A stretch of 64,000 bases of DNA from Ciceribacter sp. L1K22. GTDB taxonomy: Bacteria; Pseudomonadota; Alphaproteobacteria; Rhizobiales; Rhizobiaceae. A program made the position numbers and the translations under genes. Below the pieces are notes generated by a model. The model was not told the DNA's origin. It saw nothing but the letters and a program-made list of their open reading frames with translations, and searched no databases. Of this stretch, positions 40,707 through 49,328 are shown one piece after another (within the stretch, counting starts at the first letter, position 1; each line of letters begins with the position of its first letter). The DNA is taken from the NCBI RefSeq assembly GCF_017599385.1, contig NZ_JAGFPK010000001.1, positions 3,146,483 to 3,210,482 on the forward strand, given 5' to 3'.

Positions 40707-42020
40707 ATGGCTGATATCAGAAACAATTTCGTCGGCATCAAATCGCCCAATCCCTTCTGGCTCGCCTCGGCACCGCCCACCGATAAGGCCTACAACGTCG
40801 AGCGTGCCTTTAAGGCGGGCTGGGGCGGCGTCGTCTGGAAGACGCTGGGCGAGGACGGCCCGCCGGTCGTCAACGTCAACGGACCGCGCTACGGCGCGAT
40901 CTGGGGCGCAGACCGACGCCTGCTCGGCCTGAACAACATCGAACTCATCACCGACCGCCCCCTGCAGATCAACCTGCAGGAGATGAAGATGGTGAAGAAG
41001 AACTGGCCGGACCGGGCGCTGATCGCCTCGATCATGGTGCCATGCGAGGAGAATGCCTGGAAAGCGATCCTGCCTCTCGTCGAGGAGACAGGCGCCGACG
41101 GCATCGAGCTCAACTTCGGCTGTCCCCACGGCATGTCCGAACGCGGCATGGGCGCCGCCGTCGGACAGGTGCCGGAATACATCGAGATGGTTGTGCGCTG
41201 GTGCAAGCAATATACCCGCATGCCGGTGATAACCAAGCTCACCCCAAACATCACCGACATCCGCAAGCCCGCCCGCGCCGCCAAAGCCGGCGGCACAGAC
41301 GCAGTGTCGCTGATCAACACGATCAACTCGATCGTTTCCGTCGATCTCGACAATTTCGCACCCAATCCCACGGTCGGCGGCAAGGGCACCCACGGCGGCT
41401 ATTGCGGCCCGGCGGTCAAGCCGATCGCCCTTAACATGGTGGCAGAGATCGCCCGCGATCCGGAAACCCAAGGCCTGCCGATTTCCGGCATCGGCGGCGT
41501 GACCACCTGGCGTGACGCGGCCGAGTTCCTTGTCCTGGGAGCCGGCAACGTCCAGGTCTGCACAGCGGCCATGACGTATGGCTTCAAGATCGTTCAGGAG
41601 ATGATTACCGGCCTGTCGGACTGGATGGACGCCAAGGGCCACCGGACTCTTGACGACATCACAGGCCGCGCGGTGCCTAACGTCACCGACTGGCAGTACC
41701 TGAACCTCAACTACATCGCCAAGGCGCGCATCGACCAGGACGCCTGCATCAAGTGCGGACGCTGTCACATCGCCTGCGAGGACACCTCGCACCAGGCGAT
41801 CACTAGCATGGTGGATGGAGTGCGAAAGTTCGAGGTCATGGAAGACGAGTGCGTCGGCTGCAATCTCTGCGTCAACGTCTGTCCCGTGGAGAACTGTATC
41901 ACGATGGTCGGGCTGGAGCCCGGCACGCTCGATCAGCGCACTGGCCGCCCTGTTGACCCTGATTACGCCAACTGGACGACGCATCCCAATAATCCAATGG
42001 CCGTTCAGGCCGCCGAATAA
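40707..42020 (+). CDS. preA: NAD-dependent dihydropyrimidine dehydrogenase, catalytic subunit
   Basis: 437 residues from ATG 40707 with CGGGAG upstream. The FMN barrel has the active-site loop LNFGCPHGMSERGMGA; its Cys matches the catalytic Cys671 of mammalian DPD. Also seen are VITKLTPNITDI and INTINSIVSVDLDN. The C-terminus holds two 4Fe-4S motifs, CIKCGRCHIAC and CVGCNLCVNVCPVENC. With PreT it makes dihydrouracil or dihydrothymine, the first step of reductive pyrimidine breakdown. A terminator follows. Confidence 0.95.
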   Translation: MADIRNNFVGIKSPNPFWLASAPPTDKAYNVERAFKAGWGGVVWKTLGEDGPPVVNVNGPRYGAIWGADRRLLGLNNIELITDRPLQINLQEMKMVKKNWPDRALIASIMVPCEENAWKAILPLVEETGADGIELNFGCPHGMSERGMGAAVGQVPEYIEMVVRWCKQYTRMPVITKLTPNITDIRKPARAAKAGGTDAVSLINTINSIVSVDLDNFAPNPTVGGKGTHGGYCGPAVKPIALNMVAEIARDPETQGLPISGIGGVTTWRDAAEFLVLGAGNVQVCTAAMTYGFKIVQEMITGLSDWMDAKGHRTLDDITGRAVPNVTDWQYLNLNYIAKARIDQDACIKCGRCHIACEDTSHQAITSMVDGVRKFEVMEDECVGCNLCVNVCPVENCITMVGLEPGTLDQRTGRPVDPDYANWTTHPNNPMAVQAAE

Positions 42021-42038
42021 TAACCTCCCGTCAAAACT

Positions 42039-42060
42039 GGCCCTCTTCGGAGGGCCTTTT
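42039..42060 (+). terminator. rho-independent terminator after preTA
   Basis: GGCCCTC-TTCG-GAGGGCC forms a perfect 7-bp stem with a stable TTCG tetraloop, followed by TTTT and then CTTT. It closes the preT-preA transcript 19 bases after the stop. Confidence 0.9.
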
Positions 42061-42207
42061 CTTTGCCCGTTTCAGTACGGTCGCGCGCGTTTCCGATTCA
42101 GGAAATATTCAACTGTTGCTGCAAATTTAGGCTGCTTGGAGATGCTGTACGCATTTTCAACCCGATTTGAATGACGTTCGCGATACGCAGGGTTACGGGG
42201 AGCCGCA

Positions 42208-44898
42208 ATGGCGGGACACGGCGGTCTATCAGCGCGCTGGGCTGAATTGCGTGCAATTCTGCAGTACTATTTTCCTGCGCTCATCGTCATAGCCGCGGTT
42301 GCGGTATCGATCGTCTACGCTGACACCCAGAAAAAGTTGGTCCATCTCGACAATACCCGAAATCAGGTTGCCGAGCAGTTGGGGGCGCTGCGCACCAATC
42401 TCGAGACCAACATAAACTCCAACGTGCAACTTATCAGGGGTTTCGTCGCCGCGCTGGAGACCGAGCCGAGCATGGACCGCGAGAGATTTTCGGCGCTCGC
42501 CGCCCGGATCTTCGACACCACCACACAGCTCCGCTCGCTGGCCGCCGCTCCGGATATGCGTGTCTCCTACGTCTATCCGACGATCGGCAACGAAGGCGTG
42601 ATGGGCCTCGACTACCGAACCAACGAGATTCAGCGCAAGGGCGCGGAGCGAGCCCGAGACACAGGTCGCTACGTCATCACGGGTCCGCTCGATCTCGTCC
42701 AGGGCGGTCGCGGCGTGATCGTCCGCTACCCCGTCGTCTACGAGACGCGGAAGGCTGGCCGCAATTTCTGGGGCATCCTCTCTGCCGTGATCGACATCGA
42801 GCGACTCTACGAGGAAAGCGGCCTCAAGAACCCGGATCTGCCGATCGATATCGCCATTTCGACCGAGCTAGAGGATGGTCGACTGGGCAACACCTTCTTT
42901 GGAAATGCGACGATCGAGACCGAGCGTCCCGTCAGGATGACGGTGTCCATCGGCGAACTGCGTTGGCGGGTATCCGCCGTCCCGAAGGGTGGCTGGACGG
43001 ACAGCGCCCCGGACATGTGGCTTTTCCGTGCCTTGATGTTGACCGTTGGGGTGCTGATCATGGCGCCTGTTCTCTGGGTCGCCAGCCTTCTGCGCGAGCG
43101 CCACGGCAACATCACCGTGCTGCGGCAGAGGGAAGAAGAGCTTCGGGCGCTGTCCCACCGCCTGGAAATCGCTCTAGAAGCCTCGAAAATCGGTGTCTGG
43201 GAACTCGATATCGCCTCCGGTGAACTGAACTGGGATGCGCGGATGCGCTCTCTCTACGGCGTCGAAAACGCGACGGTCGCCGAATACGCCACGTGGCGAA
43301 ATATCCTGCATCCCGACGACGTCGAGGAAGCGGAGCGACAATTCGCCGAGTCCGTGGCATCCGGACGTGACTACTCGACCGAATTCCGCGTGATCTGCCC
43401 GTCCGGCGAAATCCGGCACATCCGCTCCTATGGCACGATGTACCGCGACTCCCGGTTCCGCAAGAAAATGGTCGGCATCAACTGGAACGTCACGGGCGAT
43501 GTGAAGCTTCAGCAAGCGTTGATCGAAGCCAAGCGCCAGGCTGAAATCCAGAACCAGGAACTGGAGCGCGCCAGACAGCACATGGAGTACAACTCGCTCC
43601 ACGACGCGCTGACGGACCTGCCCAATCGCCGCTTCCTCGACCAGCGTCTCAAGGAAATGGACGAGACGCCGGGTGTAAAAGGTCGCTACGCCCTCCTGCA
43701 TATCGACCTAGATCGCTTCAAGGAAATCAACGACACGCTCGGCCATGGTGCCGGCGACGTTATCCTTAGGCACGCTGCGGCGAGGCTTCGGGAGAACATC
43801 CGCCGCGGCGACTTCGCAGCGCGTATCGGCGGTGACGAATTCGTCGTGGTCTGCGCGGGAACCGCCACCGAGAGCGACTATACCGAACTCGCCAAGCGCC
43901 TGATTGATGCGATCAATGCATCTGTCACCTATCACGGCCACGACTGCCGGGTGGGCGCAAGTATTGGTATAGCCGTCAAGCGCGGTCCGGAAGAGCGGGC
44001 CGACCAGTTGCTGGTCAATGCCGATATCGCGCTCTATGACGCGAAGCGGCGCGGCCGCAACCGCGTGGAACACTATACCGAGGCGATGAAGTCACTGGCC
44101 GTTGCGACCAAGCAGACGGCCGACGCCATTCTCAAGTCTGTGGAGCAGAACGGCTTCATTGCCTATTATCAGCCCCAGTTCGACGCCAGCACGCTGGCCA
44201 TCTGCGGTGTCGAGGCACTCGCCCGCTGGGATCATCCAGAGCGCGGACTGCTGGGTCCCGCAACATTCCTTGCCGCCGCCGAGGACCTGAACGTCGTCTC
44301 GCAGATCGACGCGGCAATCCTCGACCAGACGCTCTTCCAGGCCACCCGCTGGGAAGCCAACGGTCTTGTCATCCCCAAGGTGTCCGTCAACATCTCGGCC
44401 CAGCGCCTGTTTGACGAAGGCCTGCTTGAGCATCTCGAACGCATCAATATCCCGAAAGGGCGCGTGTCGTTCGAACTCCTGGAATCGATCTCCTTCGACG
44501 ACAAGAACGAAGCGGCGATCGTCGCGATCGAAAGGATTCGCCAGCACGGCATCGACATCGAAATAGACGACTTCGGCACCGGTTACGCTTCAATCCTCAG
44601 CCTGCTGAAGCTCTCGCCTCGCCGGCTCAAGATCGACCGCCAACTGACCCGTCCGGTGATCGAGTCGGAGGCCCAGCGGCGTCTGATCGGTTCGATCGTC
44701 GAGATCGGCCGGTCGTTGTCGATAGACATCGTCGCCGAAGGCGTGGAAACGATGGAGCACGCGACCATCCTTCGCGAACTCGGCTGCCAGACGCTCCAGG
44801 GATATGCGCTCGCACGGCCGATGTCGGCGAACGACTTCATGGAGTTCGCGCTCGACTACCAGAAGACCATGAAACCGCCGATCAAATCTGTCGGCTGA
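42208..44898 (+). CDS. membrane CHASE/PAS/GGDEF/EAL cyclic-di-GMP enzyme
   Basis: 896 residues. The order is membrane segment (about 20-40), a periplasmic CHASE-like sensor (about 55-255), second membrane segment (about 272-292), PAS (about 315-430), GGDEF (about 455-610) and EAL (about 635-880). The cyclase motif is intact (RIGGDEFVVV, with FKEINDTLGHGAGD). The phosphodiesterase domain has CGVEALARW, SFELLESISF, DDFGTGYAS and KIDRQLTRPV. It could make or degrade c-di-GMP. It sits in the middle of the pyrimidine region but has a terminator before it, so it is probably a separate unit. Confidence 0.9.
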   Translation: MAGHGGLSARWAELRAILQYYFPALIVIAAVAVSIVYADTQKKLVHLDNTRNQVAEQLGALRTNLETNINSNVQLIRGFVAALETEPSMDRERFSALAARIFDTTTQLRSLAAAPDMRVSYVYPTIGNEGVMGLDYRTNEIQRKGAERARDTGRYVITGPLDLVQGGRGVIVRYPVVYETRKAGRNFWGILSAVIDIERLYEESGLKNPDLPIDIAISTELEDGRLGNTFFGNATIETERPVRMTVSIGELRWRVSAVPKGGWTDSAPDMWLFRALMLTVGVLIMAPVLWVASLLRERHGNITVLRQREEELRALSHRLEIALEASKIGVWELDIASGELNWDARMRSLYGVENATVAEYATWRNILHPDDVEEAERQFAESVASGRDYSTEFRVICPSGEIRHIRSYGTMYRDSRFRKKMVGINWNVTGDVKLQQALIEAKRQAEIQNQELERARQHMEYNSLHDALTDLPNRRFLDQRLKEMDETPGVKGRYALLHIDLDRFKEINDTLGHGAGDVILRHAAARLRENIRRGDFAARIGGDEFVVVCAGTATESDYTELAKRLIDAINASVTYHGHDCRVGASIGIAVKRGPEERADQLLVNADIALYDAKRRGRNRVEHYTEAMKSLAVATKQTADAILKSVEQNGFIAYYQPQFDASTLAICGVEALARWDHPERGLLGPATFLAAAEDLNVVSQIDAAILDQTLFQATRWEANGLVIPKVSVNISAQRLFDEGLLEHLERINIPKGRVSFELLESISFDDKNEAAIVAIERIRQHGIDIEIDDFGTGYASILSLLKLSPRRLKIDRQLTRPVIESEAQRRLIGSIVEIGRSLSIDIVAEGVETMEHATILRELGCQTLQGYALARPMSANDFMEFALDYQKTMKPPIKSVG

Positions 44899-44928
44899 CC
44901 ACACTCTCGGATTTGCGGCGACATGGGC

Positions 44929-45570
44929 TTAGCCGCCGAGCACGCCAAAGCTTTGCGTGGCTGCGAATGCGCCGTAGGCCAGTCCGCCGAAATAGAGCAC
45001 TGTCAACACCACCAGCAGGTATCCCGCCGCCACCACGGCGCCGTCGCGCTGCGAGATGCCCGCCGATAGCAGCAGGATCGCGACACCTGGCAAGGTGTTG
45101 GAGAACGGAATGAAACTCAACGGCATCATCAACAGAAAGCCGGAGAAAGTCAGGACGAGACCGTTGACACGATTGACGGGCGTGCCAGTCGTCAGCACGG
45201 AAAGGCGCGGCTTGATATAGCCGTCCATGCGACGCAGCACGCCGACGCCGCGCTCTAGCACCGGAACAAGCTTCTTGCTGTCGAGACGCCGGTCGGCCAA
45301 TCGTTCGGGCAGCCAGGGCATCTGGTTGAGCGTGATCGCAATACCGATCAGGACGATGCCGGCGCCGAACACGGTTGAGACGCCTGGGATGGAGACCGGG
45401 AAAAGAAAGGGCAACGACAGCAACCCGCAGAGCAGCAAGAGGCCGCTCTCCCCCATCTCGCTGAGAATTTCCCGCAAGGTGACGTCCTCGCCGTGCATGG
45501 ACGCGATGACGTCTTGAAGGACGTCGCTGGTCTTCTTCTCGGTGTCTTGAAAACCGATCGTCGTTGTCAT
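44929..45570 (-). CDS. exoD: ExoD-like exopolysaccharide synthesis membrane protein
   Basis: 213 residues from ATG 45570; an in-frame start at 45609 is less likely. It matches ExoD: LREILSEMGESGLLLLCGLL, SLPFLFPVSIPGVSTVFGAG, LTLNQ-like LNQMPWLPERLADRRL and VNRVNGLVLTFSGFLLMMPL. It has about five to six membrane segments. ExoD affects exopolysaccharide and alkaline tolerance in rhizobia, though its reaction is unknown. It is convergent with the GGDEF-EAL gene. Confidence 0.85.
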   Translation of the reverse strand: MTTTIGFQDTEKKTSDVLQDVIASMHGEDVTLREILSEMGESGLLLLCGLLSLPFLFPVSIPGVSTVFGAGIVLIGIAITLNQMPWLPERLADRRLDSKKLVPVLERGVGVLRRMDGYIKPRLSVLTTGTPVNRVNGLVLTFSGFLLMMPLSFIPFSNTLPGVAILLLSAGISQRDGAVVAAGYLLVVLTVLYFGGLAYGAFAATQSFGVLGG

Positions 45571-45691
45571 GGGAGCCACATTCGGGTAACAGGCGGGGGA
45601 ATTCGGCAATGAGAAGCCGACGATGAATCGAGAACGGCTTTGCGGTCAAGCTGGATCGTGGAGACGACGCCGATCGAAACGCAGCACAGAG

Positions 45692-46630
45692 ATGGCCGAC
45701 CTAACTGAAAGAGCCGCTTCTCCGAACAGCCATGTCATTCATGCCACGGGCCGGGAAAAGCTCCTGGCTCACGGAGCCATGCTGCTTTTCGCTGCACTGA
45801 TCGCGGGTTCATTCTCATTCGGCGGCATCGCCGCGCAGTCGATGGAGGCGGGCCCCCTGACGCTGTGGCGGTACCTGCTGACCGTCGTCGTCATGGGCGT
45901 CATGGCCTTTGGCATCTTCAAGGCGCCGCTCGTTCTGCCAAAGCAGCCGTGGCGCTTTGCGATTCTTGGCGGCCTGATCGCTTTCTATATGCTGACGATG
46001 TTCACGGCGCTGGAGTTCACGAGCCCCGTACAGACGGGCGCGGTTTTCACTCTGATGCCGCTTTTGAGCGCCGGATTCGCACTGGTCCTGATCCGCCAGC
46101 CGACCCGTCCGGGCGTTCTGGCCGCACTTGTCATCGCCGCCCTTGGAGCCGTCTGGGTGATCTTCAGGGCAGATCTACAGGCCATTCTGTCCTTTGACGT
46201 CGGCACCGGCGAAATCATCTACTTCTTCGGCGTGATCGCCCATGCGGCTTATGTGCCGCTGATACGAAAATTCGGGCGCGGCGAAAATCCGGTCGCGTTC
46301 GGCTTCTGGGTCACCGTTTACAGCATCCCTTGGCTGCTACCGACCGGCCTGCTGCCGCTGGTCAGGACGGACTTCTCCGCCCTCCCCATCTCGGTCTGGG
46401 CGACAGTGGCCTACCTGTCCATCGTGACCACGGCCGTTACCTTCATGCTCCTCCAATATGCCTCGACGCGCCTGCCTGCCGCAAAGGTCCTCGGCTACGG
46501 CTATCTAACACCCACCACCGTCATCATCCTCGAGGGCATGATCGGGCACGGCTGGGCGAGCCCCGCTGTTTTCATGGGCGCTCTCGTCACGGCCGGCGGT
46601 TTGCTGGTGATGGGGCTATTGAGGGACTGA
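45692..46630 (+). CDS. EamA/DMT family transporter
   Basis: 312 residues from ATG 45692 with an ACAGAG site; the longer frame from 45623 is basic and lacks family match. Ten membrane segments form two EamA repeats, for example LLFAALIAGSFSFGGIAAQS, LEFTSPVQTGAVFTLMPLLS and TAVTFMLLQYASTRLPAAKV. It probably exports a small metabolite. It is convergent with the rutR-like gene; a link to pyrimidine catabolism is possible only by position. Confidence 0.85.
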   Translation: MADLTERAASPNSHVIHATGREKLLAHGAMLLFAALIAGSFSFGGIAAQSMEAGPLTLWRYLLTVVVMGVMAFGIFKAPLVLPKQPWRFAILGGLIAFYMLTMFTALEFTSPVQTGAVFTLMPLLSAGFALVLIRQPTRPGVLAALVIAALGAVWVIFRADLQAILSFDVGTGEIIYFFGVIAHAAYVPLIRKFGRGENPVAFGFWVTVYSIPWLLPTGLLPLVRTDFSALPISVWATVAYLSIVTTAVTFMLLQYASTRLPAAKVLGYGYLTPTTVIILEGMIGHGWASPAVFMGALVTAGGLLVMGLLRD

Positions 46631-46640
46631 CGGCCGCCGT

Positions 46641-47288
46641 TCACGTCTGCGGCTGAACCAGCAGGCCGCGGACGAACAGCTCTTCCAGATAACGCGCCGC
46701 ATCCTCGAACCGGCTTTGCTGCTTTGCCTCCGCACCCAGCACCGCCTGCACCTGCACGTCGAAATCGGCATAGTGCTGTGTGGTCGACCAGATCGAGAAT
46801 ATGAGGTGGTAGGGGTCGCTATCGGCGACCTTTCCCGCCCTGGCCCAGCTGCGGATGACCTCAACCTTCTCGTCCACGAGTTCCTTCAGCGGCCCCCTCA
46901 GCACATCGATGATACGAGGCGCACCCTGGAGGATTTCGTTGGCAAAGAGTCGGCTTTCGCGCGGATAGTCTCGCGCCATCTCTAGCTTGCGACGAATATA
47001 GGAGCGTATTTCCTCCTCGGGATCACCTGCGGCGTCGAAAGCGCGAAGCGGTTCCAGCCAGTTTTCGAGCACCCTGTCGATCAACGCCCGGTGCATCGCG
47101 TCTTTCGTGCGAAAATAGTAGAGCAGATTCGGCTTCGACATACCCGCCACCTCGGCGATCTGGTCGATCGTGGAACCGTGGAAACCGCGAGACGAAAAGA
47201 CGTCTAATGCCGCCTCCAGGATCAGCTCCTCCTTCTCCTCCTGAATGCGTGTCCGCCGCAAAGTCTTCGCCGCCCTCGGAATTGCCAT
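46641..47288 (-). CDS. rutR: RutR-like TetR family regulator
   Basis: 215 residues from ATG 47288; the extended frame to 47354 would cross the FNR box. The N-terminal helix-turn-helix is ILEAALDVFSSRGFHGSTID and QIAEVAGMSKPNLLYYFRTK. The C-terminal ligand domain has RDYPRESRLFANEILQGAPR, the RutR_C signature, and IRSWARAGKVADSDPYHLIF with WSTTQHYADFD. RutR binds uracil or thymine and leaves TTGACCA-type operators. Similar sites lie upstream of preT and of the amidohydrolase gene. An FNR box lies just upstream of this gene. Confidence 0.85.
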   Translation of the reverse strand: MAIPRAAKTLRRTRIQEEKEELILEAALDVFSSRGFHGSTIDQIAEVAGMSKPNLLYYFRTKDAMHRALIDRVLENWLEPLRAFDAAGDPEEEIRSYIRRKLEMARDYPRESRLFANEILQGAPRIIDVLRGPLKELVDEKVEVIRSWARAGKVADSDPYHLIFSIWSTTQHYADFDVQVQAVLGAEAKQQSRFEDAARYLEELFVRGLLVQPQT

Positions 47289-47327
47289 GAAGCCTCTCGT
47301 AAGTGTCAGTTGCCAACCTTTAACCGG

Positions 47328-47341
47328 TTGATCTTTATCAA
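47328..47341. promoter_or_regulatory. perfect FNR box (anaerobox) upstream of rutR
   Basis: TTGATCTTTATCAA is a complete TTGAT-N4-ATCAA palindrome, the site of FNR/FixK-type regulators. It is 40 bases upstream of the rutR start and about 250 before the amidohydrolase gene. The site is palindromic, so it could act on either. The rest of the 304-base gap 47289-47592 contains the RutR-like site and the amidohydrolase promoter. Confidence 0.7.
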
Positions 47342-47434
47342 GATTACCCTGCATCTTTTTGCGGCAAATGCACGCGATTTCCGCTACGTTTTTTCGAGTT
47401 TTTCGTCTTGAGTACGCCGGTGGAAGCTGTAATG

Positions 47435-47450
47435 TTTACCAGTCGGTCAA
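47435..47450 (+). promoter_or_regulatory. RutR-like operator upstream of the amidohydrolase gene
   Basis: TTTACCAGTCGGTCAA matches the RutR consensus TTGACCA-NN-TGGTCAA at 12 of 14 specified bases. It lies about 140 bases before the amidohydrolase start and 147 upstream of rutR. Confidence 0.55.
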
Positions 47451-47592
47451 ATTATCCGGCAGATGCCTTCCGAAGGCAACCGCCGAGATGAAAACCTCCG
47501 AAAAGACCATCAAGGCAGCGGAGATGACCAGGGGAACGTAAAGGGAGAGACCACGCGCCGTCTCCCCCGCAAAGACAGGTGAGGATGAAGTC

Positions 47593-48846
47593 ATGGTGGC
47601 AGCACCCGGCGAGAACATGCGCATCAACGGCGATCGCCTGTGGGATTCGCTGATGGAGATGGCGAAGATCGGCCCCGGCATTGCTGGCGGCAACAACCGC
47701 CAGACTCTGACGGACGAAGACGGTGAAGGCCGTCATCTGTTCAAACGGTGGTGCGACGAAGCCGGAATGACCATGGGTGTCGACAAGATGGGCACGATGT
47801 TCATGACCCGGCCCGGTACGGACCCTGATGCCCTGCCCGTCTATGTCGGCTCGCACCTCGACACCCAGCCGACCGGCGGCAAATATGACGGCGTGCTCGG
47901 CGTGCTGGCGGCTCTGGAAGTGGTTCGTTCGATGAACGACCTCGGCATCACGACCAAACATCCGATCGTTGTCACCAACTGGGCCAACGAAGAAGGTGCG
48001 CGGTTTGCCCCGGCCATGCTGGCCTCCGGCGTCTTCGCCGGCGTGCATTCTCTCGACTACGCGTATGCGCGCAAGGATCCGGACGGCAAGACCTATGGCG
48101 AGGAGCTGAAACGTATCGGCTGGCTAGGCGTGGAAGAGGTCGGTGCCCGCAAGATGCACGCCTATTTCGAGTACCACATCGAGCAGGGGCCGATCCTCGA
48201 GGCGGAGAAAAAGCAGATCGGCGTCGTCACGCACTGTCAGGGCCTCTGGTGGCTGGAGTTCACCTTGACCGGGAAGGAAGCGCACACCGGGTCCACCCCG
48301 ATGAGCATGCGCGTCAATGCCGGCCTTGCGATGGCGCGCATCATGGAAATGGTGCAGGCTGTCGCCATGGAAAACCAGCCGGGCGCCGTCGGCGGCGTCG
48401 GACAGGTGAAGTTTTCGCCGAATTCAAGAAACGTGCTGCCGGGCACCGTCGTCTTCACGGTCGATATCCGAACACCGGACCTCGACAAGCTCAACCGCAT
48501 GCGTTCCAAGATCGAGGCGGAAGCGGCAAAGATTTGCGACACGCTCGGCGTTGGATGTTCGGTCGAGGCGGTCGGCCACTTCGACCCGGTGACCTTCGAC
48601 CCGACGCTCGTCGAGCGGGTGCGAAACGCCGCCGAACGCCTTGGCTACAGCCACATGAATCTCATTTCCGGCGCCGGCCACGACGCCTGTTGGGCCGCCA
48701 AGGTCGCACCGTCGACAATGGTCATGTGCCCCTGCGTCGGCGGTCTTTCCCACAACGAGGCCGAGGAAATCTCGAAGGAATGGGCCACCGCCGGTGCCGA
48801 TGTATTGCTGCATGCCGTGCTGGAAACCGCTGAAATCGTAGCCTAG
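47593..48846 (+). CDS. Zn-dependent N-carbamoyl-beta-alanine amidohydrolase (beta-ureidopropionase)
   Basis: 417 residues from ATG 47593 with AGGTGAGGA upstream. M20-type metal ligands are seen in YVGSHLDTQPTGGKYDGVLG (His, Asp), NWANEEGARF (Glu), YFEYHIEQGP (His) and the late GLSHNEAEE (His). The dimerisation domain includes TGKEAHTGSTPMSMR. It hydrolyses N-carbamoyl-beta-alanine to beta-alanine, ammonia and CO2, the last step of reductive pyrimidine breakdown. An allantoate or N-carbamoyl-amino acid hydrolase is possible, but hydA and preTA support this role. Confidence 0.88.
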   Translation: MVAAPGENMRINGDRLWDSLMEMAKIGPGIAGGNNRQTLTDEDGEGRHLFKRWCDEAGMTMGVDKMGTMFMTRPGTDPDALPVYVGSHLDTQPTGGKYDGVLGVLAALEVVRSMNDLGITTKHPIVVTNWANEEGARFAPAMLASGVFAGVHSLDYAYARKDPDGKTYGEELKRIGWLGVEEVGARKMHAYFEYHIEQGPILEAEKKQIGVVTHCQGLWWLEFTLTGKEAHTGSTPMSMRVNAGLAMARIMEMVQAVAMENQPGAVGGVGQVKFSPNSRNVLPGTVVFTVDIRTPDLDKLNRMRSKIEAEAAKICDTLGVGCSVEAVGHFDPVTFDPTLVERVRNAAERLGYSHMNLISGAGHDACWAAKVAPSTMVMCPCVGGLSHNEAEEISKEWATAGADVLLHAVLETAEIVA

Positions 48847-48887
48847 AGTGAACCCGTCGATGCAACAGCGGAACCCGGGGGATCAAG

Positions 48888-49259
48888 ATGGCAGAGCGAA
48901 GCGGACCACGGGCGGCGATCTACCTTCTGCTCCTTCTCCCGTATCTGCTCCTGTGGTGGGTCCGCGATGCCCTGACGGAGAAGGCCACCCTCGTCTTCTG
49001 CGACGCTGGGGCCCTGACCGGACTGCGGGACGCGACCGCGACATGCGGCGTGGAGCCGACCACGACGGCCATCGCGGTTTCCGCAGCGATCGTGTTTCTT
49101 GCCATCGCAACGCTGCTTTTGCGTTACGCCGGCAACAGACACCGTGCCGGCGAACGCGAACGGCTGCTGCAGGAGAGAAGTGAACTGACGGCCCGCGTCA
49201 TCCAGCTGGAGACGCGAATGGTCCATAACGCCACCGCCGATGAGGAGATGATCCCCTAG
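48888..49259 (+). CDS. hypothetical two-membrane-segment protein
   Basis: 123 residues from ATG 48888 with GGGGGATC upstream. A first hydrophobic segment (AIYLLLLLPYLLLWWV, about 10-25) is followed by a loop with two Cys (VFCDAGALTG, ATCGVEP), a second hydrophobic segment (AIAVSAAIVFLAIATLLL, about 62-80) and a coiled-coil-like tail (RERLLQERSELTARVIQLET). No family is recognised. It lies between the amidohydrolase and hydA, in the same direction with gaps of 41 and 69 bases, so it belongs to the operon. Confidence 0.65.
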   Translation: MAERSGPRAAIYLLLLLPYLLLWWVRDALTEKATLVFCDAGALTGLRDATATCGVEPTTTAIAVSAAIVFLAIATLLLRYAGNRHRAGERERLLQERSELTARVIQLETRMVHNATADEEMIP

Positions 49260-49328
49260 GCGGCCTTACCCGAACGACAAAACGACACGAGGCGAACAAC
49301 CGCCCGCAAGACGAACAAGGGGAACGAC

